Below are positions 48,259 through 59,713 of a stretch of DNA of 64,000 bases, piece by piece (position 1 is the stretch's first letter; each line of letters starts with the position of its first letter). The translations under genes were made by a program, and so were the position numbers. The DNA comes from Leptotrichia massiliensis (GTDB taxonomy: Bacteria > Fusobacteriota > Fusobacteriia > Fusobacteriales > Leptotrichiaceae), in contig NZ_FNVZ01000005.1 in the NCBI RefSeq assembly GCF_900104625.1, forward strand, positions 1,302,001-1,366,000, given 5' to 3'. Under the pieces are notes generated by a model that ran no database searches, had not been told where the DNA came from, and saw only the letters and a program-made list of their open reading frames with translations.

Positions 48259-49412
48259 ATCTTCCTCCTTAAAATTATGAAAATAGTCAAAAAGTGACTA
48301 TTAAGCAGTATAATGTTTCATTCTGTACCAAAAAAGTAAGTACTAGAATAGTCAATAATAAAAAACAAAAGATTAAAAACATGATTTTGAAACTATAATA
48401 AATTCAGAAAAATAAATAAAAACAATATATAGTGAAAGTTACTAAGAGCACTAATAAGTGATTTTTTGTAGAAATAATTAATTTTTTGTTAAAATTGGTA
48501 AGTGAGTGATAGTGATTTCAACAAATAAAAAATTAACTACTTTTTTATTTTTAAAATTATAATCCTTATAATACTAGATATAAACTAAATTTTTAATTTG
48601 TCAAGAAGATGGTTAGTTACCATATTAATTTATATACAATATTTTAAGTTCAAATAATTTTTTAGATTAACGAATTAATTACCAAAAAGCAATATTCAAT
48701 TCGCTTATAGCCCTTTTTTACTTCCTATTTGGGATAAGAAATTTCTCATAAAATCAAATTTTCTATTTTCTAATTAATAACACATACAATCATTCATAAA
48801 ATTTTATACAGCAAAAGCAACATAATACATATTCATAAGAAAAACTTATTTTATATCATGTTGACTTGTCTCCTTTTCTTTATTTGTACAGTTATAATTA
48901 AAAAACGATAATTTTTTTACTATTTTAAAAACACAAAATTTCTTACTCTCTAAAAAAATATTTCTTTTTTTAATCTTTTTCTAATTTTATTAAATTGTTC
49001 ATTAAATCAATGTTTTTGACACAACGGATACAATAGCTCAACTTTACAAAACTTACTATTCCTCAAGATTTTCCTTTTTTTTATTTATAAAATTATTAAA
49101 TCCGTATCATTTTACAAAGACTATTGAAACAATCTTAGTATACCCTATAAAAAAAAATATGTCAAGTTTTTTTGATAAAAAACACATTTTGAAAAGCAAA
49201 ATTAATTAAATACTAATTTCTTTGTGTTTTCATATTAATTATAAAATATTATTTTTTTAAAAAAGATTAAAAAATAAAAAATAAGCAAAATGAAAAAATT
49301 AAACAAATTTTAACAAAATTATTTTTAAATAAATTCTATATATAAAAAAAACTTATAAAATATCAAAATTCTATAAGTTTCAAAAATTATTTTTTAATTG
49401 TTACACAGTTAT
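48259..49412. other. Long AT-rich non-coding region upstream of the autotransporter
   Basis: More than 1.1 kb without a supported gene. Its left end holds the autotransporter ribosome binding site (AAGGAGGAAGAT) and a possible promoter with TTGACA at 48604-48599 (minus strand) and a weak -10 (TATATC, about 48582-48577), which would give a leader of some 300 nt. I found no tRNA, no ORF with a Shine-Dalgarno, and no copy of the dispersed repeats. The right end holds the terminator at 49349. Confidence 0.5.
49349..49380 (-). terminator. Terminator of the exported protein gene
   Basis: AAACTTATA and TATAAGTTT pair perfectly around a 14-nt loop, followed on the minus strand by a run of T. Confidence 0.7.
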
Positions 49413-49994
49413 TTATTTAACAACTTGCCATTTATTGTCGCTACCTTTTTTAAATTTAACTGTTGAAGTAGCTAAATTAATTTTTTTTGTTTTTGTTAGA
49501 TAATCATACTGTAATTTTATATATTTATCAATATTAACTTCTATTTCATCTTTTGAATTATCAACTTTTTCTACATATTTACTAGCATTATCTCCCAAAT
49601 ACTTATTTAAAGCATTTTCATCGTATCCTTTTATCAAAAATACAACTTCACCTTCATTTCCATTTTCATTCACTTTGTAAACAGATACATCAAACTGCTC
49701 AATAAGCATTGTATTTGAATCTTCCCATTGTTTTTTTAATGTCGCATTATTTTTTTTAGCAACATATTTATCAACATCAGGGTTTATAGATTTTAACATC
49801 TGTCTTGAACCATAATTTGAAATTTCTTGCAAAACTTTTGCATAGTCTTCTGCTGCTGCTTTTAATGAATCATATTTTTTTACTTCTACAGACTCTTTTG
49901 ATGGTGCTGCATTTGCCACAGCTGGTACAGCTATTAATTGTCCCACAACCATTAATCCCATTAGCATTTTTCTTACTTTTTTAAATTTTATCAT
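49413..49994 (-). CDS. Exported protein of unknown function
   Basis: A 193-residue protein with a classical signal peptide; cleavage is expected after VANA (MVVGQLIAVPAVANA-APSK). The mature part starts with a helix (SLKAAAEDYAKVLQEIS) and continues with strands (EGEVVFLIKGYDENAL, LQYDYLTKTKKINLATSTVK), ending in DNKWQVVK. This plan, helix then strands with a final W, resembles the small lipoproteins of family A and NTF2-like folds, but homology is not certain. A GGAGG lies 10 bases before the start. Monocistronic, with its own terminator. Confidence 0.75.
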   Translation of the reverse strand: MIKFKKVRKMLMGLMVVGQLIAVPAVANAAPSKESVEVKKYDSLKAAAEDYAKVLQEISNYGSRQMLKSINPDVDKYVAKKNNATLKKQWEDSNTMLIEQFDVSVYKVNENGNEGEVVFLIKGYDENALNKYLGDNASKYVEKVDNSKDEIEVNIDKYIKLQYDYLTKTKKINLATSTVKFKKGSDNKWQVVK

Positions 49995-50067
49995 TTTTCT
50001 TCTTCCTCCAATTTCTTTCTATTAAACTATATTTAAAAATCAAAATTATAGCAAAAACGCTCTAAAA

Positions 50068-50670
50068 TCAAACTTTATTTTCAAAAAATTTTTTTATACT
50101 TTCTTCTTTTACATAAAAAAATTCGTTTATTGATCTTTCTTCAAAAGAATTATAGCCTTTTTTTAATTCTTGCACAGCTAATTTTAAAATCTCTCCTTTT
50201 CTAACTCTTTGAGAAATTCCATAAAATGCACGCTCCAAAAAATCAATATTTTTGTAATTTGACATTACTTTCTCACTGTTAATCCATTTGAAAGTTCCAA
50301 CAAAATTTTTTGGAAAAACTTTTTGATTTTCAGATACATTATACAATATTTTCTTTTCAATATTATTAATATTTTCATTGAATAATCTATTAAAATTTTG
50401 GGATAAAAAATGATCAATAAACATATCTGCCACAATTCCTTTAAAAATACCAAATTTTTCTGTAAGCAACTCATTTAGAAAATTCTCATTCCTATCAGAA
50501 ATGCCGTCTATTATCCTATGTAAGACAATTCCTTCTTTCAATTCATCAGAAAGATCTATTTTATCAACTAACCCTTTGTAAAAATCTCCGGTAAAATTTC
50601 CATACAGCGTTTTTTTATTTGCCTTTTCATCAATTTCCAACGAAATCAGCGAATGTGCTAAAAAATTCAT
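50068..50670 (-). CDS. Acyl-carrier-protein phosphodiesterase-like protein (AcpH/DUF479 family)
   Basis: A 200-residue helical protein. MNFLAHSLISLEI, then the HD-like segment GNFTGDFYKGL (about 24-34), then VLHRIIDGISDRNENF (51-66) and GIVADMFIDHFLSQNF (78-93) are the typical AcpH signatures, with the metal-binding D and H residues. In E. coli AcpH removes the phosphopantetheine arm from ACP; its role in this organism is by family only. The region between it and the nitroreductase gene (50671-50812) shows no gene. Confidence 0.85.
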   Translation of the reverse strand: MNFLAHSLISLEIDEKANKKTLYGNFTGDFYKGLVDKIDLSDELKEGIVLHRIIDGISDRNENFLNELLTEKFGIFKGIVADMFIDHFLSQNFNRLFNENINNIEKKILYNVSENQKVFPKNFVGTFKWINSEKVMSNYKNIDFLERAFYGISQRVRKGEILKLAVQELKKGYNSFEERSINEFFYVKEESIKKFFENKV

Positions 50671-50812
50671 AATATTTTCTCTTTCCCACTTTACTTTTAA
50701 AACTAAGCCATATTAAATCATAAAAATTAAAGAAATTTAGAATTTTCCCTATTTTTTTATAATTTCAAAAATAATTTAATCTAGTAATTTCCGTTCTAAA
50801 AAATTCCATTAA

Positions 50813-51571
50813 TTATTTCTTATCCAGTTCATCAGCAAATCTGAATCCCTGATCTTCCAAGTCCTGTTTTGATGTATTATAGAAATTTTCGTAAATTCTT
50901 GCAATCATTTCCTTGTATGAAGGTAATTGTGGTGTACCATTTTCTTCACGCCATTCTATCGTGTCTTTTTCGTGAAATTCCACTCCTTCCTCCACTTTTT
51001 TCGCATTATAAGTATCTTCAAATACAAATGTATCTAATGGAACTCTTGGTTTTACTCTTGTCAATTTTCTTTCAACAGGCACTCCGATAGTAGTCCCAAC
51101 AATTGGAAATACATATTCTGGAAGTTCCAACATTTTTATAAATTCTTTTGTTGCTTTTCTTATTGCCCCAATTACAGTAGTCCCGTATCCAAGTGCATGA
51201 GCCGCAGTTTGCAATGCATTTACCATTATTCCAGCGTCCACTGCACCAACTAGCAATCCATCCGCAGATTTTGGTCCAATATTTCTCTTTCCAACAGAAT
51301 TTGCAGCATAAACTCCACGATGAAAGTCAACTAAGACAAATACAAAAGCACCAGCCTGTGTAATATGTTTCTGTCCTCCGCAAAGTTCTGCAATTTTTTC
51401 CAATTTTTCCTTATCTTTTATGATAATTAACGAAGTCTGCTGTCCATTAACTGAATTTGCAGCTCTTTGAGCAGTCGCAAGTATTGTCTTTAAATCTTCT
51501 TCTTTTATCGTTTCCCCTGTAAATTCCCTTACAGAACGTCTATTTTGCAATTGTTTTATTACTTCATTCAT
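50813..51571 (-). CDS. Oxygen-insensitive NAD(P)H nitroreductase (NfsA/NfrA-like)
   Basis: A 252-residue FMN-dependent nitroreductase. The N-terminal signature LQNRRSVREFTGETIKEEDL (about 8-27), QRAANSVNGQQTSLIII and VPVERKLTRVKPRVPLD (about 171-187) match the NfsA/FRP group, about 240-250 residues long. It reduces nitro compounds, quinones or flavins; the natural substrate is unknown. It is transcribed on its own from the promoter at 51606-51634. Confidence 0.92.
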   Translation of the reverse strand: MNEVIKQLQNRRSVREFTGETIKEEDLKTILATAQRAANSVNGQQTSLIIIKDKEKLEKIAELCGGQKHITQAGAFVFVLVDFHRGVYAANSVGKRNIGPKSADGLLVGAVDAGIMVNALQTAAHALGYGTTVIGAIRKATKEFIKMLELPEYVFPIVGTTIGVPVERKLTRVKPRVPLDTFVFEDTYNAKKVEEGVEFHEKDTIEWREENGTPQLPSYKEMIARIYENFYNTSKQDLEDQGFRFADELDKK

Positions 51572-51605
51572 TCAAATCACATCCTTTTTTCAATTTGTTT
51601 AATTA

Positions 51606-51634
51606 ATGTTATCACATTATATTTGTATTGTCAA
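51606..51634 (-). promoter_or_regulatory. Promoter of the nitroreductase gene
   Basis: On the minus strand TTGACA (51634-51629), 17 bases, TAACAT (51611-51606). A small hairpin AGAAGT-TAGGG-ACTTCT lies upstream at 51658-51674. Confidence 0.75.
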
Positions 51635-51753
51635 TTATGCGAACTTTTTTCATTTACAGAAGTTAGGGACTTCTCGTCAGATAATATTAAAATATATCTT
51701 TAATTAAGCCAGAATCAAACTGATAAAAATCAAAAAAATCATCATAAAGCTGT

Positions 51754-51782
51754 TTTACTATAACCATTTTTTGTGGTATAAT
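51754..51782 (+). promoter_or_regulatory. Promoter of the mvaK2-fni-HAD genes
   Basis: TTTACT (51754-51759), 17 bases, TATAAT (51777-51782), about 40 bp before the mvaK2 start. Confidence 0.65.
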
Positions 51783-51821
51783 TTGTTAATTAAAAATTAT
51801 AAAAAAGAAAGAAATATTAAA

Positions 51822-53887
<2,066 letters not shown>

Positions 53888-53962
53888 TAAATCTGCTAAT
53901 AACTTAACTGTATATCAAAAATTGGTTTTAAACGAAAATAATCAAAGAAAGAGAGTTAATTA

Positions 53963-54625
53963 ATGAAAAAAAAAATTATAGTTTATGATTTTGACAAAAC
54001 AATCTACGATGGAGAAACTGGTGTTAACTTTTCCACATTTTATTTAAAAAAATATCCACTAAAATCTATTTTATTTTTGATAAAATATTCAAAGGATTTA
54101 CTTTTTTATCTAATAAAAATAATAAATTTGACTACTTTGAAAGAAAGATATTTTGAATTTTTGGAAACTCATTCAAGAGAAGAAATTGAACAATTAGTCG
54201 CAGATTTTTGGGAAACAAAAAAACATAAAATTTATCCGTGGATAAAAAGCGAACTGGAAAAAAACAAAAAAGAATGCGAAATGGTTATCGTTTCTTCTGC
54301 AAGCCCATTATTTCTAATAGAAAAATTTTTATTGTCACTTGGCTATGACAAGGTCTTTGGTACAAATTTTGTAAACGATAACAAGGAAACTTTCATTGCT
54401 AAAATTGATGGGGAAAATAATAAAGGCGATGAAAAAGTAAAGAAATTGAACGAATGGGCAAAACAAAATGATTTTGAGTACGAAATCACAGAATTTTATT
54501 CTGATAGCTTGGCAGACAAGCCACTTTATGATATTTCCAAAAAAACATACTGGATTAAAAATGGAGTTAAACTGGAAGGAATGCCACCTCGAAAAACATT
54601 ATTTGATAAATTATTTTGGAAATAA
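53963..54625 (+). CDS. HAD-superfamily phosphatase, subfamily IB
   Basis: A 220-residue hydrolase. The nucleophile motif is YDFDKTIYDG (D9 and D11), motif II is VIVSSASP (about 109-116), and motif III/IV includes FYSDSLADKPLYD. The helical cap lies between motifs I and II. This is the phosphoserine-phosphatase-like group; the substrate is not deducible. It follows fni by 75 bp, so it could act on an isoprenoid phosphate, but this is speculation. Confidence 0.88.
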   Translation: MKKKIIVYDFDKTIYDGETGVNFSTFYLKKYPLKSILFLIKYSKDLLFYLIKIINLTTLKERYFEFLETHSREEIEQLVADFWETKKHKIYPWIKSELEKNKKECEMVIVSSASPLFLIEKFLLSLGYDKVFGTNFVNDNKETFIAKIDGENNKGDEKVKKLNEWAKQNDFEYEITEFYSDSLADKPLYDISKKTYWIKNGVKLEGMPPRKTLFDKLFWK

Positions 54626-54670
54626 TATTTCTAAATGAAGATAAATCTCAAGTATTATTTAAAATATAAA

Positions 54671-54712
54671 AAGGGAACTGTTCTAATTCTAACAAAATTA
54701 GACATAATTCCC
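54671..54712. terminator. Bidirectional terminator between the HAD gene and frr
   Basis: Outer arms AGGGAA and TTCCCT, inner arms TCTAATT and AATTAGA, with an A-run before and T-run after, serving both convergent genes. Confidence 0.75.
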
Positions 54713-54747
54713 TATTTTTATTTCATTTATAAATTTTTTTCTAAAAA

Positions 54748-55305
54748 TTAAACTGTCAGCAATTCTTTTTCTTTTTTACTCAAAGCATCGTCAACTTGTG
54801 CGATAAATTTATCAGTTGATTTTTGTACTTTTTCTTCGCTTGATTTTAGTTCATCTTCTGTGATTTCACTATCTTTTTCAAGTTTTCTTAGTTTATTGTT
54901 TACTTCTTTTCTCACGTTTCTAATTGCTACTTTTCCTTCTTCAGCTTCTTTTTTTACCATTTTTACATATTCTTTTCTACGGTCTTCTGTAAGTTCTGGT
55001 ACTACAAGTCTGATGATTTTCCCATCATTTGACGGATTAAATCCTAAGTTTGCCTGTAAAATCGTTTTTTCAATTGCTGGAATTAATGATTTGTCCCAAG
55101 GATCAATTACCAATAATCTAGCTTCTGGAGCTGAAACTGTTCCAACTTGATTAAGTGGGGTAGCAGAACCATAAGCTTCCACAGTTACTCCATCAAGCAT
55201 AGAAACGCTCGCACGCCCAGCTCTTACATGAGAAAATTTTGTTTTTGTATTTTCTACAGATTTTTGCATTTTTTCTTCAGCTTCTTTTAAAATTGCTTCT
55301 AACAT
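54748..55305 (-). CDS. frr: Ribosome recycling factor
   Basis: A 185-residue protein, the standard length, that splits ribosomes after termination together with EF-G. SHVRAGRASVSMLDGVTVEAYG and NPSNDGKIIRLVVPELTEDRRKEYVKMVKK are its hallmark segments (from about 24 and 89; quoted here only in part by key residues). The start is taken at the ATG behind AAAGGTGG. It follows pyrH by about 60 bp, the common pyrH-frr order. Confidence 0.97.
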   Translation of the reverse strand: MLEAILKEAEEKMQKSVENTKTKFSHVRAGRASVSMLDGVTVEAYGSATPLNQVGTVSAPEARLLVIDPWDKSLIPAIEKTILQANLGFNPSNDGKIIRLVVPELTEDRRKEYVKMVKKEAEEGKVAIRNVRKEVNNKLRKLEKDSEITEDELKSSEEKVQKSTDKFIAQVDDALSKKEKELLTV

Positions 55306-55364
55306 TTTTACCACCTTTTTATTTTTTATTAAAATATTTTATATCAAATTATATTTTCTGTCAA

Positions 55365-56075
55365 TTATTTTTTTACAGTTGTTCCTATATTATCGCCTTG
55401 AGCCATTTTTAATATATTTCCTTCTTCCAAAGCGTTAAACACCACAATCGGCATATGATTTTCTCTACATAATGAAAGTGCCGCTGTATCCATTACTCCA
55501 AGATTTTTTGAAATAGCTTCATCAAAAGTTACTGTCTCGTATCTTACAGCGTCATCAAATTTCATCGGATCTTTATCATAAATTCCATCAACTTTTGTTC
55601 CTTTCGCAAGTACATCTGCCTGGATTTCCACAGCTCTTAATGCTCCCGAAGAATCTGTTGTAAAATAAGGATTGCTTGTTCCACCTGCAAAAATAACAAC
55701 TCTTCCTTTTTCCAGATGTCTTATTGCTTTACGTCTAATATAAAGTTCGGCTACTTGCGGCATTTGAAGTGCTGTCATGACTCTCGTTGGTACTCCTATG
55801 CTTTCAATTGCATTTTGCAGTGCAAGTCCATTCATAATTGTCGCAAGCATTCCCATCGTATCTCCAGTCACTCTGTCAAAGCCTTTTTCCATCCCGCTTA
55901 TTCCACGGAAAATATTTCCACCACCGATAACAATAGCAATTTGTACACCTTTTTCATGTACATCCTTTATCTGTTTTGCAAAACTTTCAAGCACTTCATT
56001 TGAAAAACCAAATTCCTTATTCCCTGCAAGTGCTTCTCCACTTAGTTTTAATAATATTCTTTTATATTTAAGCAT
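55365..56075 (-). CDS. pyrH: UMP kinase
   Basis: A 236-residue amino-acid-kinase-fold enzyme that phosphorylates UMP to UDP. Motifs KRILLKLSGEALAG (about 4-17), VIGGGNIFRG and VVIFAGGTSNPYFTTDS are all present. The start is the ATG 8 bases behind GGAGG; a start five codons upstream would contain that site. It follows tsf after a terminator and precedes frr. Confidence 0.97.
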   Translation of the reverse strand: MLKYKRILLKLSGEALAGNKEFGFSNEVLESFAKQIKDVHEKGVQIAIVIGGGNIFRGISGMEKGFDRVTGDTMGMLATIMNGLALQNAIESIGVPTRVMTALQMPQVAELYIRRKAIRHLEKGRVVIFAGGTSNPYFTTDSSGALRAVEIQADVLAKGTKVDGIYDKDPMKFDDAVRYETVTFDEAISKNLGVMDTAALSLCRENHMPIVVFNALEEGNILKMAQGDNIGTTVKK

Positions 56076-56147
56076 TATAGGAACCTCCATAAATTTTATA
56101 AATTAAATAAATATGCTTTGTCTAAAACAATTATTTAAAAATTTGCG

Positions 56148-56175
56148 AAAAAATAAGGGGATTCATTCCCCTTAT
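56148..56175 (-). terminator. Terminator downstream of tsf
   Basis: ATAAGGGG and CCCCTTAT pair perfectly around a 7-nt loop, followed on the minus strand by TTTTTT. It separates tsf from pyrH. Confidence 0.8.
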
Positions 56176-56182
56176 AGTAAAA

Positions 56183-57067
56183 CTAATTTCCAGAAATTTG
56201 TGCAGCTACTTCAGCAGCAAAATCTACTTCTTCTCTTTCGATTCCTTCTCCAACTTTAAATCTGTCAAATGAATTTATTGTACTTGGGGCAATAAATTGT
56301 TCGATAGTAACGCTGTCATCTCTAACATATTTTTGTTGCACTAAACAGTTTTCTTCGTAGAATTTTCTCATTTTTCCTTCTAATATTTTTTCAATAATAT
56401 TAGCTGGTTTTCCTTCTGATTCCAATTGATGTCTTGCGATTTCTTTCTCTCTTTCCAAATCATCAGCTGTAACTTGTGATTTATCCAAATATTTTGGATC
56501 CATTGCTGCGATATGCATTGCAACACCTTTTGCTTTTTCAATGTTTTCAGAAGTAGCTTCTCCATTAACATTTAATAATACACCGATTTTTCCACCTAAG
56601 TGAATATAAGTTTCGATGAATCCGTCAGTTGAAACAACTTTTAATCTTCTAATATTCATATTTTCACCAATTTTAGCGATTAATTCTGTCAAATGAGTTT
56701 CAACAGTTTTTCCTTCAAGTTCAAATGCTTTTAATTCGTCTTCGCTTGTTAAATCATGGCTTAAAGTCAATGCTACCAATTTTTCTCCAAAAGATTTGAA
56801 TTCATCGTTTTTAGCAACGAAGTCAGTTTCAGAGTTGAATTCCAAGATAGCACCTTTTTTTCTATCTTCAGAAATCGCTGCAAATACCAATCCTTCCGCT
56901 GCAACTCTTCCAGATTTTTTAGCTGCCTTAGCAATCCCTTTTTCTCTTAACCAGTCAATTGCTTTTTCAATATCTCCGTCATTTTCTTGTAAAGCTTTTT
57001 TACAGTCAAGCATTCCTGCTCCTGTTCTTTCTCTTAATTCTTTAATAAGTGCTGTTGTAATTGCCAC
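56183..57067 (-). CDS. tsf: Translation elongation factor Ts
   Basis: A 294-residue guanine-nucleotide exchange factor for EF-Tu. The UBA-like start [20 protein letters not shown] and the [10 protein letters not shown] motif (about 80-89) that contacts EF-Tu are present. It starts at a GTG behind AGGAGG. Normally tsf follows rpsB directly; here four TPR genes lie between them and the last ends only 27 bp before tsf, so tsf is probably transcribed with that array. Confidence 0.97.
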   Translation of the reverse strand: MAITTALIKELRERTGAGMLDCKKALQENDGDIEKAIDWLREKGIAKAAKKSGRVAAEGLVFAAISEDRKKGAILEFNSETDFVAKNDEFKSFGEKLVALTLSHDLTSEDELKAFELEGKTVETHLTELIAKIGENMNIRRLKVVSTDGFIETYIHLGGKIGVLLNVNGEATSENIEKAKGVAMHIAAMDPKYLDKSQVTADDLEREKEIARHQLESEGKPANIIEKILEGKMRKFYEENCLVQQKYVRDDSVTIEQFIAPSTINSFDRFKVGEGIEREEVDFAAEVAAQISGN

Positions 57068-57094
57068 TTTATTTCCTCCTATATTTTTAATTTT

Positions 57095-57991
57095 TTATTT
57101 ATTTAATTCTCCATCTAACATCATTAATAATTGTTCTATATGTTTACTAAAAGAACCTTCTTTTTTAGCTCCATCTAATGCCTTTTTTGCCCAGCTTTCT
57201 GCTTCTTTAAACTTCTTAGTTTCAAAATATACCATTGCTAAAAACCATTGTGCTTGTGTATTCCCTTTTTTCGCAAGTGGTAAAAGAAATTTCTCTGCTT
57301 CCGCATATTTTTTTTGTTCAAAATATGTTCCAGACAGCATTTCTATAATAAAGTAATCTTCTTTATCAAATTCTAAAAACTCTTTTGCATATTTTTCAGC
57401 TTGTCTAGGATGTCCAGAATCATAATAAAAAGCTGCTAATCTTAATATCGCATAAGCATTACCAGTCAATGCTTCGGTTTTACTTATTCTAAGTTCCCTA
57501 AGCCCTCTTTCTGAATAACTTCCTTGTGATAATTCTTCAAAATATTTATCAGCCTGTTTCCTTTTGGCTCCCTTTTTTTCATTTGCATATAAAAGAACAA
57601 AAGAATATTTACCAGTATCATCATCACCTAATTCAATAGCTTTTGAAAAATATTTATCAGCTTCCTTTGTATTATTCTCTGAAACATATAATGATCCCAT
57701 AACTTCGTATGCATAAGCATCATCTGGATATTTTTCAATGTATTTTTTCATTAGAGCAATTAAACCTTTATTATCATTTTTTTCCTGCATAGCTCGGAAA
57801 TTTTTTCTAAAATCATCTTTTTCTTTTGCATAAGTATTCATAAATTTTTCATAATGTGGTACATAACTAACTTCATCCAGCATTAAAAACTTATCTTCCC
57901 TATCAGTGCTTAATTTACGTTCGATATTTACATTTGCACCTAGAACACTTAAACTTGCTACTAAAAATAGTCCAACTAAAAATTTTTTCAT
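57095..57991 (-). CDS. Exported TPR protein, array member 4 (next to tsf)
   Basis: A 298-residue protein with signal MKKFLVGLFLVASLSVLGA (cleavage after LGA expected), then TPR/Sel1-type helical repeats. Repeat units can be read at YPDDAYAYEVMGSLYVSENN, KEADKYFSKAIELGDDDTGK, LAAFYYDSGHPRQAEKYAKE and TQAQWFLAMVYFETKKFKEA. It is a clear paralogue of the three upstream genes. The start is set at the signal-peptide ATG shared by all four; an ATG four codons earlier is possible. It probably acts in the periplasm through protein-protein contacts; partners unknown. Confidence 0.85.
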   Translation of the reverse strand: MKKFLVGLFLVASLSVLGANVNIERKLSTDREDKFLMLDEVSYVPHYEKFMNTYAKEKDDFRKNFRAMQEKNDNKGLIALMKKYIEKYPDDAYAYEVMGSLYVSENNTKEADKYFSKAIELGDDDTGKYSFVLLYANEKKGAKRKQADKYFEELSQGSYSERGLRELRISKTEALTGNAYAILRLAAFYYDSGHPRQAEKYAKEFLEFDKEDYFIIEMLSGTYFEQKKYAEAEKFLLPLAKKGNTQAQWFLAMVYFETKKFKEAESWAKKALDGAKKEGSFSKHIEQLLMMLDGELNK

Positions 57992-58052
57992 AGTTTTCAT
58001 CATTCCCTTTATCTCTTATTTTGCTTAACGATTAACTTATTATTCACAAAAA

Positions 58053-58748
58053 TTATTTTGAAACATTTTTTAGCATATTTAAAATTTCTGGATTTTCGTT
58101 ATCAAATTCTAAAAAGTCCTTCGCATATTTTTCTGCCATCTTATAATTTTTAGTACCATAATAATGGAGTGCTAATCGGTATATTGAGTATGCATTACCA
58201 ATTAATGCCATTTGTTTGTGTTCTCTAAGTTGTTTAAGTTTGTCATGTGTAAAACCAGCATCTGATAGTTGCTTTTCATATTTATCTGCTATGTTCATTT
58301 TTTCTTTTTTCTCTTTAGCAGTTAAATTTAATAATTTTAGAGAATCTTCATCACTGTATAATAAAACCAGTGAGTAAGCTCCTGTGTCATTATCTCCTAA
58401 CTCAATTGCTTTTAAATAATAATTCTCTGCCTCTTTTTGATTACCTAATATAGCATAATCAGTTCCTATCTCTTCATAAGCGTAAGCATCATTTGGATAT
58501 TTTTTAACATATTCTTTTAATAATGCAATTAAATTTTTCTTATCTCTCTTTTCAGTTAAAGCAATATATTTATTCTTAAATTCATTTTTTTCTTTTGAAT
58601 ACATATTCATAAGGTTTCCATCTACTACAGAATATTGATTATTTACATTTTTAGTATAATTTTGGGTACTTGCTGCTTTTTTTGTATTTTTCGCACCTAA
58701 AACACTTAAACTTGCTACCAAAAACAATCCAATTAAAACTTTTTTCAT
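58053..58748 (-). CDS. Exported TPR protein, array member 3 (short)
   Basis: A 231-residue paralogue with the same signal (MKKVLIGLFLVASLSVLGA) and TPR units (YPNDAYAYEEIGTDYAILGN, ELGDNDTGAYSLVLLYSDED, HYYGTKNYKMAEKYAKDFLE). It stops after FDNENPEILNMLKN and lacks the last two helical units (about 70 residues) that the other three members have. The end looks clean rather than frameshifted, but a deletion in the past is likely. Start chosen at the ATG behind AGGTGG. Confidence 0.85.
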   Translation of the reverse strand: MKKVLIGLFLVASLSVLGAKNTKKAASTQNYTKNVNNQYSVVDGNLMNMYSKEKNEFKNKYIALTEKRDKKNLIALLKEYVKKYPNDAYAYEEIGTDYAILGNQKEAENYYLKAIELGDNDTGAYSLVLLYSDEDSLKLLNLTAKEKKEKMNIADKYEKQLSDAGFTHDKLKQLREHKQMALIGNAYSIYRLALHYYGTKNYKMAEKYAKDFLEFDNENPEILNMLKNVSK

Positions 58749-58757
58749 AATTTCCAC

Positions 58758-59696
58758 CTACTTTTTATTTTGCATTTTTGACTTTGAATTTATAAAACTC
58801 AATAATTCTTTTACTGCTCTAGTATTATCTGAATGTTTTCTTTTTTCAGCTTGCACCAACGCCTTTTTAGCCCAGCTTTCCGCTTCTCTAAGATTTTCAG
58901 CATAATAATACCCAAGTGCTAAAAGGTATTGTGCTTGTGAATTTCCTTTTTGAGCAAGTGGTAAAAAGAATTTTTCTGATTCTGAATATTTTTTCTGAGC
59001 AATATATGCTTCACTCAATATGTTCAAGTTTTGGACATCTTCCTTATCAAATTCTAAAAACTCAGTTGCGTATTTTTCTGCCATCTTATGATTTCCATAA
59101 TTACTATAAAAAGCCGCTAATCTTAATGTTGCATAAGCATTTCCTATTAATGCAGTATTTTTAGTATTCCTAAGATCCTTAAGGCTATAATGAGATTTAA
59201 ATCCTTCATTTTCTAATTCCTCGATGTATTTTTTACCAAGTTCAATTTTTTGCTTGTCTTTATTTAAATCTTCGTCAATATACAAAAGAGCCAATGAATA
59301 TTTACCAGTATCAGTATCACCAAGCTCTATAGCCTTTAAATAATATTTTTCTGATTCCTTAAAATTATCTATTGCCATGTATGTTGTACCTAAAGTTTCG
59401 TAACCAAAAGCATCATCTGGATATTTTTCAATATATTTTTTGAATAGTTCGGCTAAACTTTTATAGTCTTTTTTATTCACATAAGCTATCGACTTATCTT
59501 TAAACTCTTTCTTTTCTTTTGAGTATATATTTTCATATTTAGGATCTATTTCATAATGAGCTTCTACATAAGTTATCTCATGATCTAAAAAATATTTTCC
59601 TTTTTTTACATCATTTGCTGTATCTAGAGTTTGATTTTTTGCACCTAAAACACCTAAACTTGCTACCAAAAACAATCCAATTAAAACTTTTTTCAT
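58758..59696 (-). CDS. Exported TPR protein, array member 2
   Basis: A 312-residue paralogue with the shared signal (MKKVLIGLFLVASLGVLGA) and the YEIDPKYENIYSKEKKEFKD region after it, then TPR units ending in NSQAQYLLALGYYYAENLRE. The start is the shared signal-peptide ATG. It is separated from member 1 by a very short gap and from member 3 by about 10 bp, so the four are one transcript. Confidence 0.85.
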   Translation of the reverse strand: MKKVLIGLFLVASLGVLGAKNQTLDTANDVKKGKYFLDHEITYVEAHYEIDPKYENIYSKEKKEFKDKSIAYVNKKDYKSLAELFKKYIEKYPDDAFGYETLGTTYMAIDNFKESEKYYLKAIELGDTDTGKYSLALLYIDEDLNKDKQKIELGKKYIEELENEGFKSHYSLKDLRNTKNTALIGNAYATLRLAAFYSNYGNHKMAEKYATEFLEFDKEDVQNLNILSEAYIAQKKYSESEKFFLPLAQKGNSQAQYLLALGYYYAENLREAESWAKKALVQAEKRKHSDNTRAVKELLSFINSKSKMQNKK

Positions 59697-59713
59697 AATT
59701 TTCACCATTCCCT

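Noticed and set aside
50046..50077. Fourth copy of the MITE-like core
   Set aside because: About 22 of 32 bases match, which is not clearly above chance in DNA of this composition.
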